A DNA stretch of 64,000 bases from Methanocella arvoryzae MRE50 (GCF_000063445.1 NC_009464.1:1054001-1118000); one strand, 5' to 3'. Counted from the first letter of the stretch, positions 52,023 to 62,042 are shown. The notes: generated from the sequence alone by a model not told the origin. Made by a program: numbers and translations.

Positions 52023-52033
52023 AATTATATATA
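52023..52033 (+). promoter_or_regulatory. TATA box for the thermosome gene
   Basis: AATTATATATA predicts a start near 52055. An additional TATA-like TTATTTATA at about 51852 lies in the same 390-base gap (51705-52094), which otherwise holds no gene. GGAGG at 52082-52086 precedes the TTG start. Confidence 0.6.
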
Positions 52034-52094
52034 GAATCACAAACTCATAAATGCCTGCTACATAGCTTACTTTACATTTAAGGAGGTTACACAT

Positions 52095-53741
52095 TTGGCA
52101 CAGCAACAGTCTGGTCAACCAGTGATTATTTTAAGGGAAGGCTCCACCCGGACGAGGGGCCGCGACGCCCAGGGCATGAACTTAATGGCCGCGAGGGCAG
52201 TCGCAGAGGCAGTCAGGACGACGCTCGGCCCGAAGGGCATGGACAAGATGCTCGTAGACTCTCTGGGCGACGTAGTCATCACAAACGACGGCGTCACCAT
52301 CCTCAAGGAAATGGACATAGAGCACCCTGCAGCCAAGATGATCGTTGAGATCGCCAAGACCCAGGACGACGAAGTCGGCGACGGCACCACCACCGCAGTA
52401 GTCCTCGCAGGCGAACTGTTGAAGAGGTCCGAGAGCCTCCTGGACCAGGACGTCCACCCCACTGTCATCGCCTCCGGCTACAGGCAGGCAGCCAGCAAGG
52501 CAAGGGAAATCCTGAACAACCTGGCCTTCGACGTCTCGCTCAAGGACGAGGCACTCCTCAAGGAATTCGCGATCACCGCCATGACCGGCAAGGGCGCTGA
52601 AGCAGTAGGCGAGAAGCTCGCCGACATCATCGTCAGGGCCATCAAGGCAGTCGTCGACGAGAACGGCAAGGTCGACGTGGACGATGTCAAGGTCGAGAAG
52701 AAAGTCGGCGGCACCATCGGCGACTCCGAGCTCATCGAGGGCATCGTAATCGACAAGGAACGCATCCACCCGAACATGCCGAAGACCGTCAAGAACGCAA
52801 AGATCGCTCTGCTCGACACCCCGATGGAGATCGAGAAGACCGAGATCGACGCCAAGATCGAGATCACCAGCCCCGACCAGCTTCAGAGCTTCCTCGACCA
52901 GGAAGAGAAGATGCTCAAGGACATGGTTGAGAAGATCAAGAAGGTCGGCGCAAACGTCGTGTTCTGCCAGAAGGGCGTGGACGACCTCGTCCAGCACTAC
53001 CTCGCCAAGAACGGCATCATGGCAGCCCGCAGAGTGAAGGAGTCCGACCTCAAGAAGCTCGCCAAGTCCACCGGCGCCAGGGTGAGCACCAGCATCGACG
53101 AGCTGAGCAAGGATGACCTGGGCACGGCAGGCCTCGTGGAAGAGCGCAAGATCGGCGACGAGAACATGATCTTCGTCGAGAAGTGCAAGAACCCCAAGGC
53201 AGTCAGCATAGTCCTCCGCGGCGGCACCGAGCACGTAGTAGACGAGCTCGACAGGGCAGTCCACGATGCTCTCCGCGTCGTAGGCGTCGTAGTACAGGAC
53301 AAGAAGTACGTCGTGGGCGGAGGCGCCTGCGAGGTAGAGCTCGCGCTCCGGCTCAAGGAGTTTGCCTCTACCGTCGGTGGCAGGGAACAGCTGGCTATCG
53401 AGGCGTTCGCAGAGGCCATGGAAGTCATTCCGAGGACCCTCGCAGAGAACGCAGGCCTGGACCCGATCGACACTCTCGTCAGCCTGCGCAGCAAGCACGA
53501 AGGCAAGGGCGCCCTGAAGACCGCGGGCATCAACGTCTTCACCGGCGAAGCCGTAGACATGAAGAAGGAGAAGGTCGTAGAGCCGCTCCGCGTCAAGACC
53601 CAGGCTGTCAGCGGCGCCTCTGAGGCAGCCGTCATGATCCTGAGGATCGACGACGTCATCGCAGCCTCCAAGCTCTCCAGCGACAAGGGCGCACCGGGCA
53701 TGGGCCCCGGCGGCATGGGCGAAATGGACATGGGAATGTAA
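52095..53741 (+). CDS. thsA: Thermosome subunit (group II chaperonin)
   Basis: ATP-driven cytoplasmic folding chamber subunit, 548 aa. The N-terminal [17 protein letters not shown] and the ATPase motif [15 protein letters not shown] are intact. A conserved [11 protein letters not shown] lies in the C-terminal equatorial domain, and the tail is the flexible Gly/Met-rich type ([11 protein letters not shown]). Normal length. TTG start at 52095 with GGAGG nine bases before. Monocistronic with its own promoter and terminator; whether it is the alpha or beta paralogue cannot be told here. Confidence 0.97.
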   Translation: MAQQQSGQPVIILREGSTRTRGRDAQGMNLMAARAVAEAVRTTLGPKGMDKMLVDSLGDVVITNDGVTILKEMDIEHPAAKMIVEIAKTQDDEVGDGTTTAVVLAGELLKRSESLLDQDVHPTVIASGYRQAASKAREILNNLAFDVSLKDEALLKEFAITAMTGKGAEAVGEKLADIIVRAIKAVVDENGKVDVDDVKVEKKVGGTIGDSELIEGIVIDKERIHPNMPKTVKNAKIALLDTPMEIEKTEIDAKIEITSPDQLQSFLDQEEKMLKDMVEKIKKVGANVVFCQKGVDDLVQHYLAKNGIMAARRVKESDLKKLAKSTGARVSTSIDELSKDDLGTAGLVEERKIGDENMIFVEKCKNPKAVSIVLRGGTEHVVDELDRAVHDALRVVGVVVQDKKYVVGGGACEVELALRLKEFASTVGGREQLAIEAFAEAMEVIPRTLAENAGLDPIDTLVSLRSKHEGKGALKTAGINVFTGEAVDMKKEKVVEPLRVKTQAVSGASEAAVMILRIDDVIAASKLSSDKGAPGMGPGGMGEMDMGM

Positions 53742-53762
53742 GGCCAGACCTTACACCCCCAC

Positions 53763-53780
53763 CTTTTTTCTAATTTTTTC
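53763..53780 (+). terminator. Double T-run after thermosome gene
   Basis: CTTTTTTC and ATTTTTTC follow each other about 22 bases after the stop codon, a strong archaeal termination pattern. Confidence 0.6.
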
Positions 53781-53861
53781 ATTGCTTCAGAATGCCCTCA
53801 GCTGGCATTCGTGGAAAAAGCCGATCAGTCTTAAGTATCTGGCTGTTCACCGTTTTAATAT

Positions 53862-54842
53862 ATGTCCGTCCGTCTGCCATCGTCTGCTTTACCCATAGCT
53901 GCGGCGATCGTACTATTCCTGTCCCTTGCAGGCATTGCTCATGCGGGCCAGACGGCAGACGCGATAGTGGTGACTATACCATCACAGTTCCCGCTATCCG
54001 GCCCGGCCGAGCTGACAAGCACAGGATCGACAGCGGGCGCTGTGGCAGGAAACATTCAGATAATACATACAGATACAGCCTCTTTTTTACTCATCCCCGC
54101 GGTATCAGCAGAGAACGGGGCAAGGCTGACTTCGCTGCGGGATTCTGAGACAGGGGTAGTCTTCCGTAACAATACGATAGCACTGCCCGTAGTCAAGGAC
54201 TCCGATGTGATAGCAAGACTGGTACTTGCCACAGACGAGATGATAGCGGGCAGGGATGGCTATACAGGAAGGATTACAGGTGTGGAGCTTGACATCCCGG
54301 GAGGAGAAAGAACTGTAGACGGGCACAGGTTCTCTGCTGGCACAGCCATCTTTCTCAAAAGCCTGCCACAGGGTATCGCCTATCGAATGGTTACGACCGA
54401 AGGTCAGGACATGAAAAGGGCAATCGATGCCGCCCTCGAACCTGCCGGGCTGGCTCCGCCCGCCGTGCCGCTGGCTATAGAGGTAGACGGCGTTGACCAG
54501 AAGAGCCGGAGCATGATAGAATTTATCATAGTCTCCGTGAGCACAGACCAGGATTGGGTGGAGAAATACTGCAGCGACAATATCACGATCTACGGGCGAC
54601 ACGACACATCCGTTGTGCCGGTAGCCACCCGCTTAGTGAAGGCGGACGATAATACCACTGTCGTATACCAGGCAGTCGTTTCCGGCCCCGGCAGATTCGC
54701 CCTCGCCGCAGCCGGAGAAAAGCCCGGAAGCGGCCTCGAATGGAGCATATCAGGCGCAGGCGAAGTGCTGATCTTCGGCGGCCTGCTGACTGTCCTGATA
54801 TCGGGGCTGATCATCATGGTCCGCAGGGTCCTGAAGAAATAA
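53862..54842 (+). CDS. Exported membrane-anchored protein of unknown function
   Basis: 326 aa with a signal peptide (residues 1-28, ending GIAHAGQ), an extracellular beta-rich region, and one C-terminal transmembrane helix (EVLIFGGLLTVLISGLIIM) followed by RRVLKK. The stretch before the anchor (NTTVVYQAVVSGPGRFALAA) resembles the end of the PGF-pre-PGF surface-protein domain of methanogens, a weak match. A surface or S-layer-associated role is likely. Single gene between the thermosome and a dispersed repeat. Confidence 0.75.
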   Translation: MSVRLPSSALPIAAAIVLFLSLAGIAHAGQTADAIVVTIPSQFPLSGPAELTSTGSTAGAVAGNIQIIHTDTASFLLIPAVSAENGARLTSLRDSETGVVFRNNTIALPVVKDSDVIARLVLATDEMIAGRDGYTGRITGVELDIPGGERTVDGHRFSAGTAIFLKSLPQGIAYRMVTTEGQDMKRAIDAALEPAGLAPPAVPLAIEVDGVDQKSRSMIEFIIVSVSTDQDWVEKYCSDNITIYGRHDTSVVPVATRLVKADDNTTVVYQAVVSGPGRFALAAAGEKPGSGLEWSISGAGEVLIFGGLLTVLISGLIIMVRRVLKK

Positions 54843-54859
54843 ATCATTTTATAGTCATT

Positions 54860-55082
54860 CAATCCTCAGGGGCCTCCGAAACCTCCCTGTTGTCCGGCTT
54901 GCGCACACATACCCGGCAAACTGGGAGGTTGGGGAGGGCCCGGAGATCAGGGAGACTTTTCAAACTGGGAGGTCAGGGAGGTTAAGAGGTCTGAGAGGAG
55001 GATGGTGAGGGCCCGGAGGATTAGAGAGGAAAAATCGTCTGTTGGGAATCGCCTTGAGAACGCCTGCATTCACAGGCGTTCA
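54860..55082. repeat. Composite dispersed repeat, copy A2 (purine-rich part)
   Basis: The region reads CCTCCGAAACCTCCCTGTTG, a GCGCACAC segment, then a purine-rich tract (GGGAGGTCAGGGAGG) and ends in a hairpin (GAACGCCTGC...CAGGCGTTC) at about 55048-55072. The same series appears in reverse complement at 58384-58610. The two form large inverted repeats around three genes. The remaining gap to 55240 shows no gene. Confidence 0.85.
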
Positions 55083-55240
55083 AAAGGCGAACGTCACGGC
55101 ATACGAAAGATTCTGCTCACAAATATGTCTTATTCGCCCATTTTTTACCGTTCAAGAGCATCAAAAAAGTTCCAGAACCGACTATGCTTTACATTTGTTT
55201 ATCGCCGCAGAAGAAAATCTTCACATATACCAGATGCGCT

Positions 55241-56245
55241 ATGAACGACTTATTATCACAGCTTCCACCAGAGGAACGGCTAAATGTTTTAAAGGCTGAA
55301 CAGCCCGAGTGGACGGAGCCGATGCTGGCGACACTTACCCACGAGAGGTTTTCCAGCCCTGACTGGATCTTCGAGAGGAAGCTTGACGGAGAGCGAGTTC
55401 TGGCCTTTAAGCGTGACGGCATAGTTCGGCTGATATCCAGGAATAAAAAGCCGTTGAACGATACCTATCCGGAAGTGGTAGACGCCCTCCTGGCACAGCC
55501 CGAAAAAAGCTTCGTCCTCGACGGCGAAGTGGTTGCTTTCAAGGACGGGCAGACCAGCTTCGAGGCACTCCAGAGGCGGATAGGCATCAGCAATCCCGGT
55601 GAGGCCCGCAGCCGGGGCGTTGAGATCTTTTACTATATCTTCGACATACTATACCTGGCTGGATATGACCTGACTTCCCTGCCCCTTGTCATAAGAAAAG
55701 AACTGCTCAGGCGGGCTCTCGTCTACAAGGATCCCTTGCGGTATCTGGATTATCGCAGGGAGCACGGCGAGAAGTACTTCGGGGAGGCTTGCGCCGTGGG
55801 CTGGGAGGGACTGCTGGCTAAAAATGCTAACAGTGTCTACGAGCACCGCCGCTCAGATAGCTGGCTCAAGTTCAAGTGCGTCAATCAACAGGAGTTCGTC
55901 ATCGGGGGCTACACCGAGCCAAAGGGTAAACGTATCTGCCTCGGAGCACTGCTGGTCGGCTATTACGAGGGCGAAAAGCTTCTGTACGCGGGCAAAGTAG
56001 GCACAGGCTATACCGACGAGACGTTGAGGCAGCTGTGCCAGCTGATGGCTCCTCTTGAGCGGGCAACGTCGCCATTCTCAGGTGGCGGCTGGCCTGATAA
56101 GGAAGTCCACTGGCTGGAGCCGAAGCTCGTCGCCCAGATCGGCTTCGAGGAGTGGACCCGCTATAACAGGCTCCGGCAGCCAAGGTTTAAGGGCCTGCGG
56201 GACGATAAGGAGCCTGAAAAAGTAGTCCGGGAGGACAAAGGATGA
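55241..56245 (+). CDS. LigD-type ATP-dependent DNA ligase
   Basis: 334 aa, matching the ligase domain of bacterial LigD. The adenylation motif is FERKLDGERV with nucleophile Lys47; later nucleotidyltransferase motifs are SFVLDGEVVAF, YIFDILYLAG, GWEGLLAKN and DSWLKFKC. The OB-fold domain follows. It would seal double-strand breaks in end joining with the polymerase gene, whose ATG overlaps its stop. The frame is open upstream, but ATG 55241 gives the family N-terminus. In Methanocella these activities are separate proteins rather than one LigD. No ku gene is in the window. Confidence 0.92.
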   Translation: MNDLLSQLPPEERLNVLKAEQPEWTEPMLATLTHERFSSPDWIFERKLDGERVLAFKRDGIVRLISRNKKPLNDTYPEVVDALLAQPEKSFVLDGEVVAFKDGQTSFEALQRRIGISNPGEARSRGVEIFYYIFDILYLAGYDLTSLPLVIRKELLRRALVYKDPLRYLDYRREHGEKYFGEACAVGWEGLLAKNANSVYEHRRSDSWLKFKCVNQQEFVIGGYTEPKGKRICLGALLVGYYEGEKLLYAGKVGTGYTDETLRQLCQLMAPLERATSPFSGGGWPDKEVHWLEPKLVAQIGFEEWTRYNRLRQPRFKGLRDDKEPEKVVREDKG

Positions 56246-57138
56246 CTGCACGAGTTACCACCGATTCAGATAGAGTCGAACTCTCTCACCCAGATAAAGT
56301 ACTATTTCCAGAGGACGGCATCACCAAGCAGGAGCTGGCCGATTATTTCCGGGACGTGGCAGAGTTTATGCTGCCTCAGGTCCGGGATCGGCCGATGACC
56401 TTGCAGCGTTTCCCGAACGGCATCGGGGAGCCCGGCTTCTACCAGAAAGAGGCCCCTTCTTACCTGCCTGAGTGGATTGACACCGTCACCTTTCCGCTCC
56501 GGGAGGAGGGCCGGGAGCAGCGCCAGATCCTGTGCAATAGCGCTGCTACGCTGGCTTATCTGGCCGACCAGGGCTCGATTACCCAGCACGTCTGGCTTAG
56601 CAGGGCCGACCGGCTGGAGTACCCGGACCGGATGATCTTCGACCTCGACCCGCCCGACGACGATTTTAGCATTGTCAAATTCGCGGCGAACACCCTCCGG
56701 GCGAAGCTGAAACATCTTGGCATACCCGCCTTTCCCATGACTACCGGCTCCCGCGGCCTGCACGTCGTCGTCCCGCTCGACAGGTCCGTCGACTTCGATA
56801 CAGTCAGGGCATGGGCTGCGGAATTCGCCCGGAAGCTGGCCTGGGCAGTCCCCGACAGCTTCACCACAGAGCTCCGAAAGGAAAGCCGCGGCGACAGGCT
56901 GTTCATCGACTATACCAGAAACGCCTACGGCCAGACCACCGTCGCACCATACACAGTCCGAGCGAAAAAGGGCGCACCCGTGGCGATGCCGGTAAGCTGG
57001 GAAGAGCTGGAAGACCTCGAATCATCGCAGGCCTACAACATCCGCAATATTGTAAAGCACCTCAGAGAGACTGGAGACCCGTGGAGAGATATCGACCGCC
57101 ATGCGGGGAAGCTCCCTGCTTTGCAGGAGAAAAAATAA
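56242..57138 (+). CDS. LigD-type end-joining polymerase/primase
   Basis: 298 aa of the archaeo-eukaryotic primase fold, matching the polymerase domain of LigD. It fills gaps at broken DNA ends, preferring ribonucleotides in studied homologues. Motifs: HPDKVLFPEDGITK near the N-terminus, catalytic DRMIFDLDPPDDDF, GLHVVVPLD, and DRLFIDYTRNAYGQT with the third acidic residue. The ATG overlaps the ligase stop (ATGA). Ku and the phosphoesterase known from the Methanocella paludicola end-joining system are not adjacent. Confidence 0.93.
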   Translation: MTARVTTDSDRVELSHPDKVLFPEDGITKQELADYFRDVAEFMLPQVRDRPMTLQRFPNGIGEPGFYQKEAPSYLPEWIDTVTFPLREEGREQRQILCNSAATLAYLADQGSITQHVWLSRADRLEYPDRMIFDLDPPDDDFSIVKFAANTLRAKLKHLGIPAFPMTTGSRGLHVVVPLDRSVDFDTVRAWAAEFARKLAWAVPDSFTTELRKESRGDRLFIDYTRNAYGQTTVAPYTVRAKKGAPVAMPVSWEELEDLESSQAYNIRNIVKHLRETGDPWRDIDRHAGKLPALQEKK

Positions 57139-57214
57139 CCAGCATCACCATTGCGAGTGGCCTTTTAACTATGGAAACGCTCAGAGTGGCTGGTTTTCGG
57201 CTGCATTACTTCTC

Positions 57215-57892
57215 TTACTGACTCTGGGGCTTGGGCAGCATGGGCCAGAGCCACCCGACGAAGGTCCGTGGTGATCTGGTCTGGACGTACAGCCTGCCCG
57301 GGCCTCTCAGTCTTAAAACCAGGCCTTCGCCGCTGAGCATCGTGGACTTGATGCCGCCGACTTTTTCTACGGTGTAGGAGATGCCCTGCTGGAAGGCTAC
57401 GAGGTTGCCTGTGTCTACTTTGACTTCCTCCCCTTGCTGGAGGTCGATGGGGTGGATGGCGCCGAAAGAGGATATGAAAAGCTCCCCCTGTCCGTAGATG
57501 CGGAGGAAGAACAGGTTTTCCCCGGAGAAGACCCCTTTGAGGCCCTGGAACTTCGTGTCAATGCCCAGCTCCGGTGTTGAGCACAGGTACGACCCGCTCT
57601 GGACGAACCACTCCCCGGTGAGGGGTATGTGCTCTACGTCGCCCATGTATGCGGGGCCGAAGCTGATCACGCCTTTGCCCTGCCTGCAGGTGAAGGTGTT
57701 CTGGAAGAAAGATTCCCCGCCGAGTATCGACCTTTTAAGCGACGAGAGGACGCCTCCTTTCGCGCTGGTCTGGATATCGATGTTCGGGGTCATAGTGACC
57801 ATGGCGCCCGACTCGGCGCTGATCGACTCTCCGGCCTCCAGCTCGATCTGGAGCAGAGAATAGACCGGACGGTATAAGATTTCATGCTTCAT
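57215..57892 (-). CDS. AIM24/TIGR00266 family protein
   Basis: 225-aa beta-helical protein of the TIGR00266/AIM24 family, function unknown. Characteristic runs are AESGAMVTMTPNIDI, GGESFFQNTFT, GDVEHIPL, NLFFLRIYGQGELFISSFG and VDTGNLVAFQQGISYTVEKVGG. A hydrophobic C-terminal patch (FVGWLWPML) could touch the membrane. It is convergent with the polymerase gene and sits inside the same pair of inverted repeats. Confidence 0.9.
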   Translation of the reverse strand: MKHEILYRPVYSLLQIELEAGESISAESGAMVTMTPNIDIQTSAKGGVLSSLKRSILGGESFFQNTFTCRQGKGVISFGPAYMGDVEHIPLTGEWFVQSGSYLCSTPELGIDTKFQGLKGVFSGENLFFLRIYGQGELFISSFGAIHPIDLQQGEEVKVDTGNLVAFQQGISYTVEKVGGIKSTMLSGEGLVLRLRGPGRLYVQTRSPRTFVGWLWPMLPKPQSQ

Positions 57893-58019
57893 ACTAATCC
57901 CTTGAATAGGATACTATTGGGCGCCGAGATTATAGTCATTACTGATATGTTTTGTATGAATGCCCGTACCGTTTACACGAATTTTAGTCCTATGAAACTT
58001 GTTGCTTCGGCGAGGGTTG

Positions 58020-58640
58020 CAAGATCGCCAAGCACTCGTCGTATGAAAAATGGAATATTCAGGTAGATGCTATGAAAAATTGAAAGTTGGCCCTGTGTGA
58101 GTCGAAAATACCGCCAGGCATGCCAAGGGGCCAAGCTCGCCAAGAGCTAATTTTTCATGGAACGCCAAGAAGCCAGGCACGCCAGGGACTTTTTCGATCG
58201 GAACCACGTCGATCAATAAATTTATCTCTTGGCGAGCTTGGCCCCTTGGCGAGCTTGGCGGCTTTACTAGCGCAGAAACTGGGAACTGCCAGTTTTACAT
58301 CACTTATGCCTGATCAAGGCTCCGATCATCACCTGACTCTTTGCCAAAACGTTTTGGACAGTTCCTTTGCCGGGATATTCGCCTGTTGAACGCCTGCATC
58401 CGCAGGCGTTCTCAAGGCGATTCCCGACAGCCGGTTTTCCCTCCCACACCCTCCGGGCACTCACCTTCCTCCTCCCAGACCTCCTGACCTCCCTGACCTC
58501 CCAGCTTGAAAAGTCTCCCGGACCTCCGGGCACTCCCCAACCTCTCACTTTGTAGTGTACGTGTGCGCAAGCCGGGCAACAGGGAGGTTTCGGAGGCACC
58601 GGAGATCAGAGAGGAGGAATGTGAGGGACCAGAGGCCCTG
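58020..58640. repeat. Composite dispersed repeat, copy A3
   Basis: Three parts. 58020-58145 matches 11200-11320 inverted (CGCCAAGCACTC, ATATTCAGGTAGATGCTATG, GCCAAGCTCGCCAAGAGC). 58228-58340 matches 10705-10800 inverted (TGATCAAGGCTCCGATCATC). 58384-58610 matches 54860-55080 inverted, including the GAACGCCTGC hairpin and the pyrimidine-rich tract. The remaining bases of the gap 57893-58687 hold no credible gene. Confidence 0.88.
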
Positions 58641-58671
58641 GAGGACCTGAATGACAAAGATGACTATACTT

Positions 58672-58687
58672 GAAAATTAAAAAAAGA
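58672..58687 (-). terminator. T-run after dapF
   Basis: On the minus strand CTTTTTTTAATTTTC starts two bases after the dapF stop codon. Confidence 0.5.
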
Positions 58688-59530
58688 TTAGAGGGCGCTG
58701 AAGTCTACATCAATTTCGCCCTCGTATACGGTTTCAGCCGGCCCTTCCATGTAGGCGATGTCGCTGACAAAGCTGATGTTGAGCTGGCCGCCCGCTGTAT
58801 AGACAGTGGTCTCGTCCCGGGTGTAGCCCAGGTACCTGGCGACTGCTGCCGAGGCTACGGAACCTGTGCCGCAGCTCAGGGTTTCGCCTTCCACGCCTCT
58901 CTCGTATGTCCTCACTCTGAGGTTGTGGCCCTCGCGCTGGACGAAGTTTACGTTGATGCCCTTCGGGAAGGTCTTGAGGTCGTACCGGATTTCCGGGGCC
59001 ACCTTCATAAGGTCCACCGCGTTTACGTCATCCACGAAGATGACGGCATGGGGTACTCCGGTGTTGACGGCGGTGACTTCATAGCCGTGCAGGGGCTTGT
59101 TGATGAAGTTGTTGAGGCCTGCGGCCGGGATCTTCTTCGGGTCGAATAATGGCTTGCCCATGGAGACTTTGACCAGGGTTTTGCCATCCTCTATTCTTGC
59201 CTCGACTTCGAGGATGCCGGCTTTCGTCTCAACCTTGTCCTTGCCGGGGTTCATGTGGCCGTTGTCCACTGCATATTTCACGAAGCACCGGATGCCGTTG
59301 CCGCACATCTCGGCTTCGCTGCCGTCCTCGTTGAAGATGCGCATGTGGAGCGACGTGTGCAGCGGCTTTGCCAGGAAGAGCACGCCGTCGGCACCGATGC
59401 CGAACCGCCTGTGGCAGACCTTTTTGGCGAAGGCCGCCTTCTTCTCCTCGGGCACGGGGTTCTCGAACTCATCGATCACGATGAAGTCGTTGCCGTTGCC
59501 GTGCATCTTGGTGAACTTGATCTTCGTCAT
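58688..59530 (-). CDS. dapF: Diaminopimelate epimerase DapF
   Basis: Converts LL- to meso-diaminopimelate (280 aa). The cofactor-free catalytic cysteine pair is present in AEMCGNGIRCFVKYA and ETLSCGTGSVASAA; FTKMHGNGNDFIVID is the N-terminal signature. The frame is open to 59635, but the ATG at 59530 overlaps the lysA stop by one base (TAATG) and gives the family length. Third gene of dapL-lysA-dapF; enzymatically it acts between DapL and LysA. Confidence 0.96.
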   Translation of the reverse strand: MTKIKFTKMHGNGNDFIVIDEFENPVPEEKKAAFAKKVCHRRFGIGADGVLFLAKPLHTSLHMRIFNEDGSEAEMCGNGIRCFVKYAVDNGHMNPGKDKVETKAGILEVEARIEDGKTLVKVSMGKPLFDPKKIPAAGLNNFINKPLHGYEVTAVNTGVPHAVIFVDDVNAVDLMKVAPEIRYDLKTFPKGINVNFVQREGHNLRVRTYERGVEGETLSCGTGSVASAAVARYLGYTRDETTVYTAGGQLNISFVSDIAYMEGPAETVYEGEIDVDFSAL

Positions 59531-60813
59531 TACAGTAACCTGCCTGGCATGATCTGGTTCTGCAACAGGTCGTCGAACGTCTCCCGCTTCCTGATCAGGT
59601 CTGCCTTGCCGTTGTGGACGAGCACCTCGGCGCACCTCGGCCGGCCCACGTACTGGGAACTCATGCAGAAGCCGTAGGCGCCCGCGTCGAGCAGCGCCAC
59701 GATATCGTCCTTCTCCACCACTGGCAGCTGCCTGTCGGTAGCCAGGATGTCGCCGGACTCGCAGATCGGGCCTACGACAGTGTACTCGCCCTTCGCAGGG
59801 GACCCGGCTTTGTTGGCTATTACAGCCTCGTGGTACGAGTCGTACATTGCCGGCCGTATCAGAGTGTTGAAGCCCGCGTCGGTGCCGACGAAGTTCTTGT
59901 AGGCCTTCTTCACAGTGTTCACCCTCATGAGCAGGACGGTGCTGTCTGCGACCATGTACCTGCCCGGCTCGAGATGGAGCTCGGGGCTGATGCCGATCTT
60001 CTTACATCTCGCCTTGAAGGTCGGCAGGATAGCCTTAGCCCAGTCCTTCGGGGTCGGGACTTTCGTTCCCTTCTGGTAGGGGATGCCGAAGCCTCCGCCC
60101 AGGTCGACCCATTCCAGGTCGATGAAGCCGCTGATCTGCTCCACGAGGTCCATCATCTTGTTGGTGGCCTCCGTATAGGGAGCGGTTTCTAAGATTTGAG
60201 ATCCGATGTGGCAGTGGATACCGACCGGGTTTACGCCCGGAAGCTTCTTTGCCTCCTTATATATCGATACGATATCCTTCGTCGGAATGCCGAACTTGGA
60301 GACCTTTAGCCCGGTCGCGAGCTTGGGGTGGGCGTCCGCGGATACGTCGGGGTTCACCCGGAAGGCGATCTTGACTTCCTTCTTCGCCTTTTTGGCCAGT
60401 TTCGACAGCGCCAGCAGTTCGTCCCGGGAGTCCACCGAGACCATGACGCCGGAGTCGATTGCGTACTGCAGTTCGGCGTCCGTCTTAGAGTTGCCCGTAA
60501 ACAGGATCTTCTCTGCGGGGATGCCGGCCATGCGGGCGAGGTAAATCTCACCGTCGGAAAAGGCGTCCGCGCCTGCGCCTTCCTGAGCGAAGATGCGCTG
60601 GACGACCAGGTTGTTGTTCGACTTGGCCGCGAAGAAAATGGACACGCCGGGGAATGCGGCGGAAAACCGCCGGTAGTTGTCCCGCAGGCGGTCTTCGTTC
60701 GTCACGTAGAGCGGCGTCCCGTAGGTTTCAGCGAGGCTGACAGCGTCAACTCCGCCTATAGTGAGATGGTTGCCCTTGACCTCCAGGTGGCCGGGGATTT
60801 CGTAAGCTTTCAT
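59530..60813 (-). CDS. lysA: Diaminopimelate decarboxylase LysA
   Basis: PLP enzyme (427 aa) forming L-lysine from meso-diaminopimelate. The PLP lysine lies in VSIFFAAKSNNNLVV; HCHIGSQI, the glycine loop VDLGGGFGIPY, EPGRYMVADS and the active-site cysteine in GPICESGDIL are all intact. Fold-type III barrel of normal length. Thirteen bases after dapL. Confidence 0.96.
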   Translation of the reverse strand: MKAYEIPGHLEVKGNHLTIGGVDAVSLAETYGTPLYVTNEDRLRDNYRRFSAAFPGVSIFFAAKSNNNLVVQRIFAQEGAGADAFSDGEIYLARMAGIPAEKILFTGNSKTDAELQYAIDSGVMVSVDSRDELLALSKLAKKAKKEVKIAFRVNPDVSADAHPKLATGLKVSKFGIPTKDIVSIYKEAKKLPGVNPVGIHCHIGSQILETAPYTEATNKMMDLVEQISGFIDLEWVDLGGGFGIPYQKGTKVPTPKDWAKAILPTFKARCKKIGISPELHLEPGRYMVADSTVLLMRVNTVKKAYKNFVGTDAGFNTLIRPAMYDSYHEAVIANKAGSPAKGEYTVVGPICESGDILATDRQLPVVEKDDIVALLDAGAYGFCMSSQYVGRPRCAEVLVHNGKADLIRKRETFDDLLQNQIMPGRLL

Positions 60814-60826
60814 GGCTGGGTCAACC

Positions 60827-61984
60827 TCAGAGTTTCTTCATTCTTTCGACGGCCTGCTGAATGCGCTCGAGGGGGCTGGTGAGCGAGAAGCGGATGTAGC
60901 CTTCGCCGTACTTGCCGAAGCCGGAGCCGGGCGTGCCGACGATGCCCGCCTTGTCCAGCAGGTACTTGGCGTACTCGATGGACGTGTAGTTCTTAGGTAT
61001 GGGCGTCCAGACGTAGAAGGTCGCCTTCGGGGGCGTCACGTTGAGGCCCATGGACTTGAGGCCGCTGCAGAGCGCGTCTCTCCTGACCTCGTACATCTTG
61101 TTGGTCTTCTCAGTGAAGGCCTGAGACTGCTTCAGAGCCGCTATGCCGGCCATCTGCACTGCGAGGAAGGCGCCGGAGTCCACGTTCATCTTGACCTTGC
61201 CGAGGCCTGCGACGATCTCGGGGTTGCCCACGGCAAAGCCGATGCGCCAGCCGGTCATGTTAGAGGTCTTGCTCAGCGAGTGCAGTTCGATGCAGCAGTC
61301 CATGGCACCCGGCACCTCCAGGATGCTGGGAGACCGGTAACCGTCGTAGCAGACTTCTGAGTAGGCGTTGTCGTGCACGACGACGAGGCCGTTGTCCTTG
61401 CCGAAGTCCACTACTTCCTTGAAGTAGCTCTTGTCAGCCACAGCAGCGGTCGGGTTGTTGGGGTAGTTGATGAAGATCATCTTCGACTTCTTCACGACGT
61501 CTTTCGGAATGGCGGACAGGTCGGGCTTGAAGCCGTTCTCCTCGAGCAGGGGCATGTCGTACGGCTTGCCGCCTGCAAAAGAGGTGCCGGTCGCATACAC
61601 GGTGTACCCAGGGTTAGGGCAGAGCGTGTAGTCGCCCGGGTTCACGAACGCCAGGGGAATGTGGGCAATGCCTTCCTTGGAGCCGATCAAAGTGATCACT
61701 TCGGTCTCCGGGTCGAGCTTGATGCCGAACCGGTTCTTGCACCACGTGGCGGCCGCGTCCCTGAATATATTGGACCCTGAGTACGCGGGGTACTGGTGGG
61801 CTGCAGGGTCCTTAGCCGCTTTACAGAGTTCCTCGATCACATAGTCGGGGGTAGGCGTGTCCGGGTCGCCGACGCCGAAATCGATGACGTCGACTCCTTC
61901 TTTGAGCTTCTGCTGCTTGGCTTTGTCCACCTCGGCGAACAGGTAAGGTGGCAGCGAGTTGATCCTCTCAGCATAGGTTACCAT
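60827..61984 (-). CDS. dapL: LL-diaminopimelate aminotransferase DapL
   Basis: PLP aminotransferase (385 aa) that makes LL-diaminopimelate from tetrahydrodipicolinate in one step, bypassing the acylated route. Fold-type I signatures: GVGDPDTPTPDYV, FINYPNNPTAAVAD, HDNAYSEVCYDG and the PLP lysine in ELHSLSKTSNMTGWRIGF. The lysA and dapF neighbours distinguish it from other class I aminotransferases. First gene of the operon. Confidence 0.93.
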   Translation of the reverse strand: MVTYAERINSLPPYLFAEVDKAKQQKLKEGVDVIDFGVGDPDTPTPDYVIEELCKAAKDPAAHQYPAYSGSNIFRDAAATWCKNRFGIKLDPETEVITLIGSKEGIAHIPLAFVNPGDYTLCPNPGYTVYATGTSFAGGKPYDMPLLEENGFKPDLSAIPKDVVKKSKMIFINYPNNPTAAVADKSYFKEVVDFGKDNGLVVVHDNAYSEVCYDGYRSPSILEVPGAMDCCIELHSLSKTSNMTGWRIGFAVGNPEIVAGLGKVKMNVDSGAFLAVQMAGIAALKQSQAFTEKTNKMYEVRRDALCSGLKSMGLNVTPPKATFYVWTPIPKNYTSIEYAKYLLDKAGIVGTPGSGFGKYGEGYIRFSLTSPLERIQQAVERMKKL

Positions 61985-62042
61985 TATCTGATGACGCTCC
62001 TTATGTCATGGACTTGAGTCCTGTTACTAATAGGGGCAAAAG

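Noticed and set aside
54740-54985. Small gene overlapping the exported protein's 3' end
   Set aside because: The frame is a shadow of the upstream gene running into repeat A2; similar peptide text arises from repeat A3 on the other strand.
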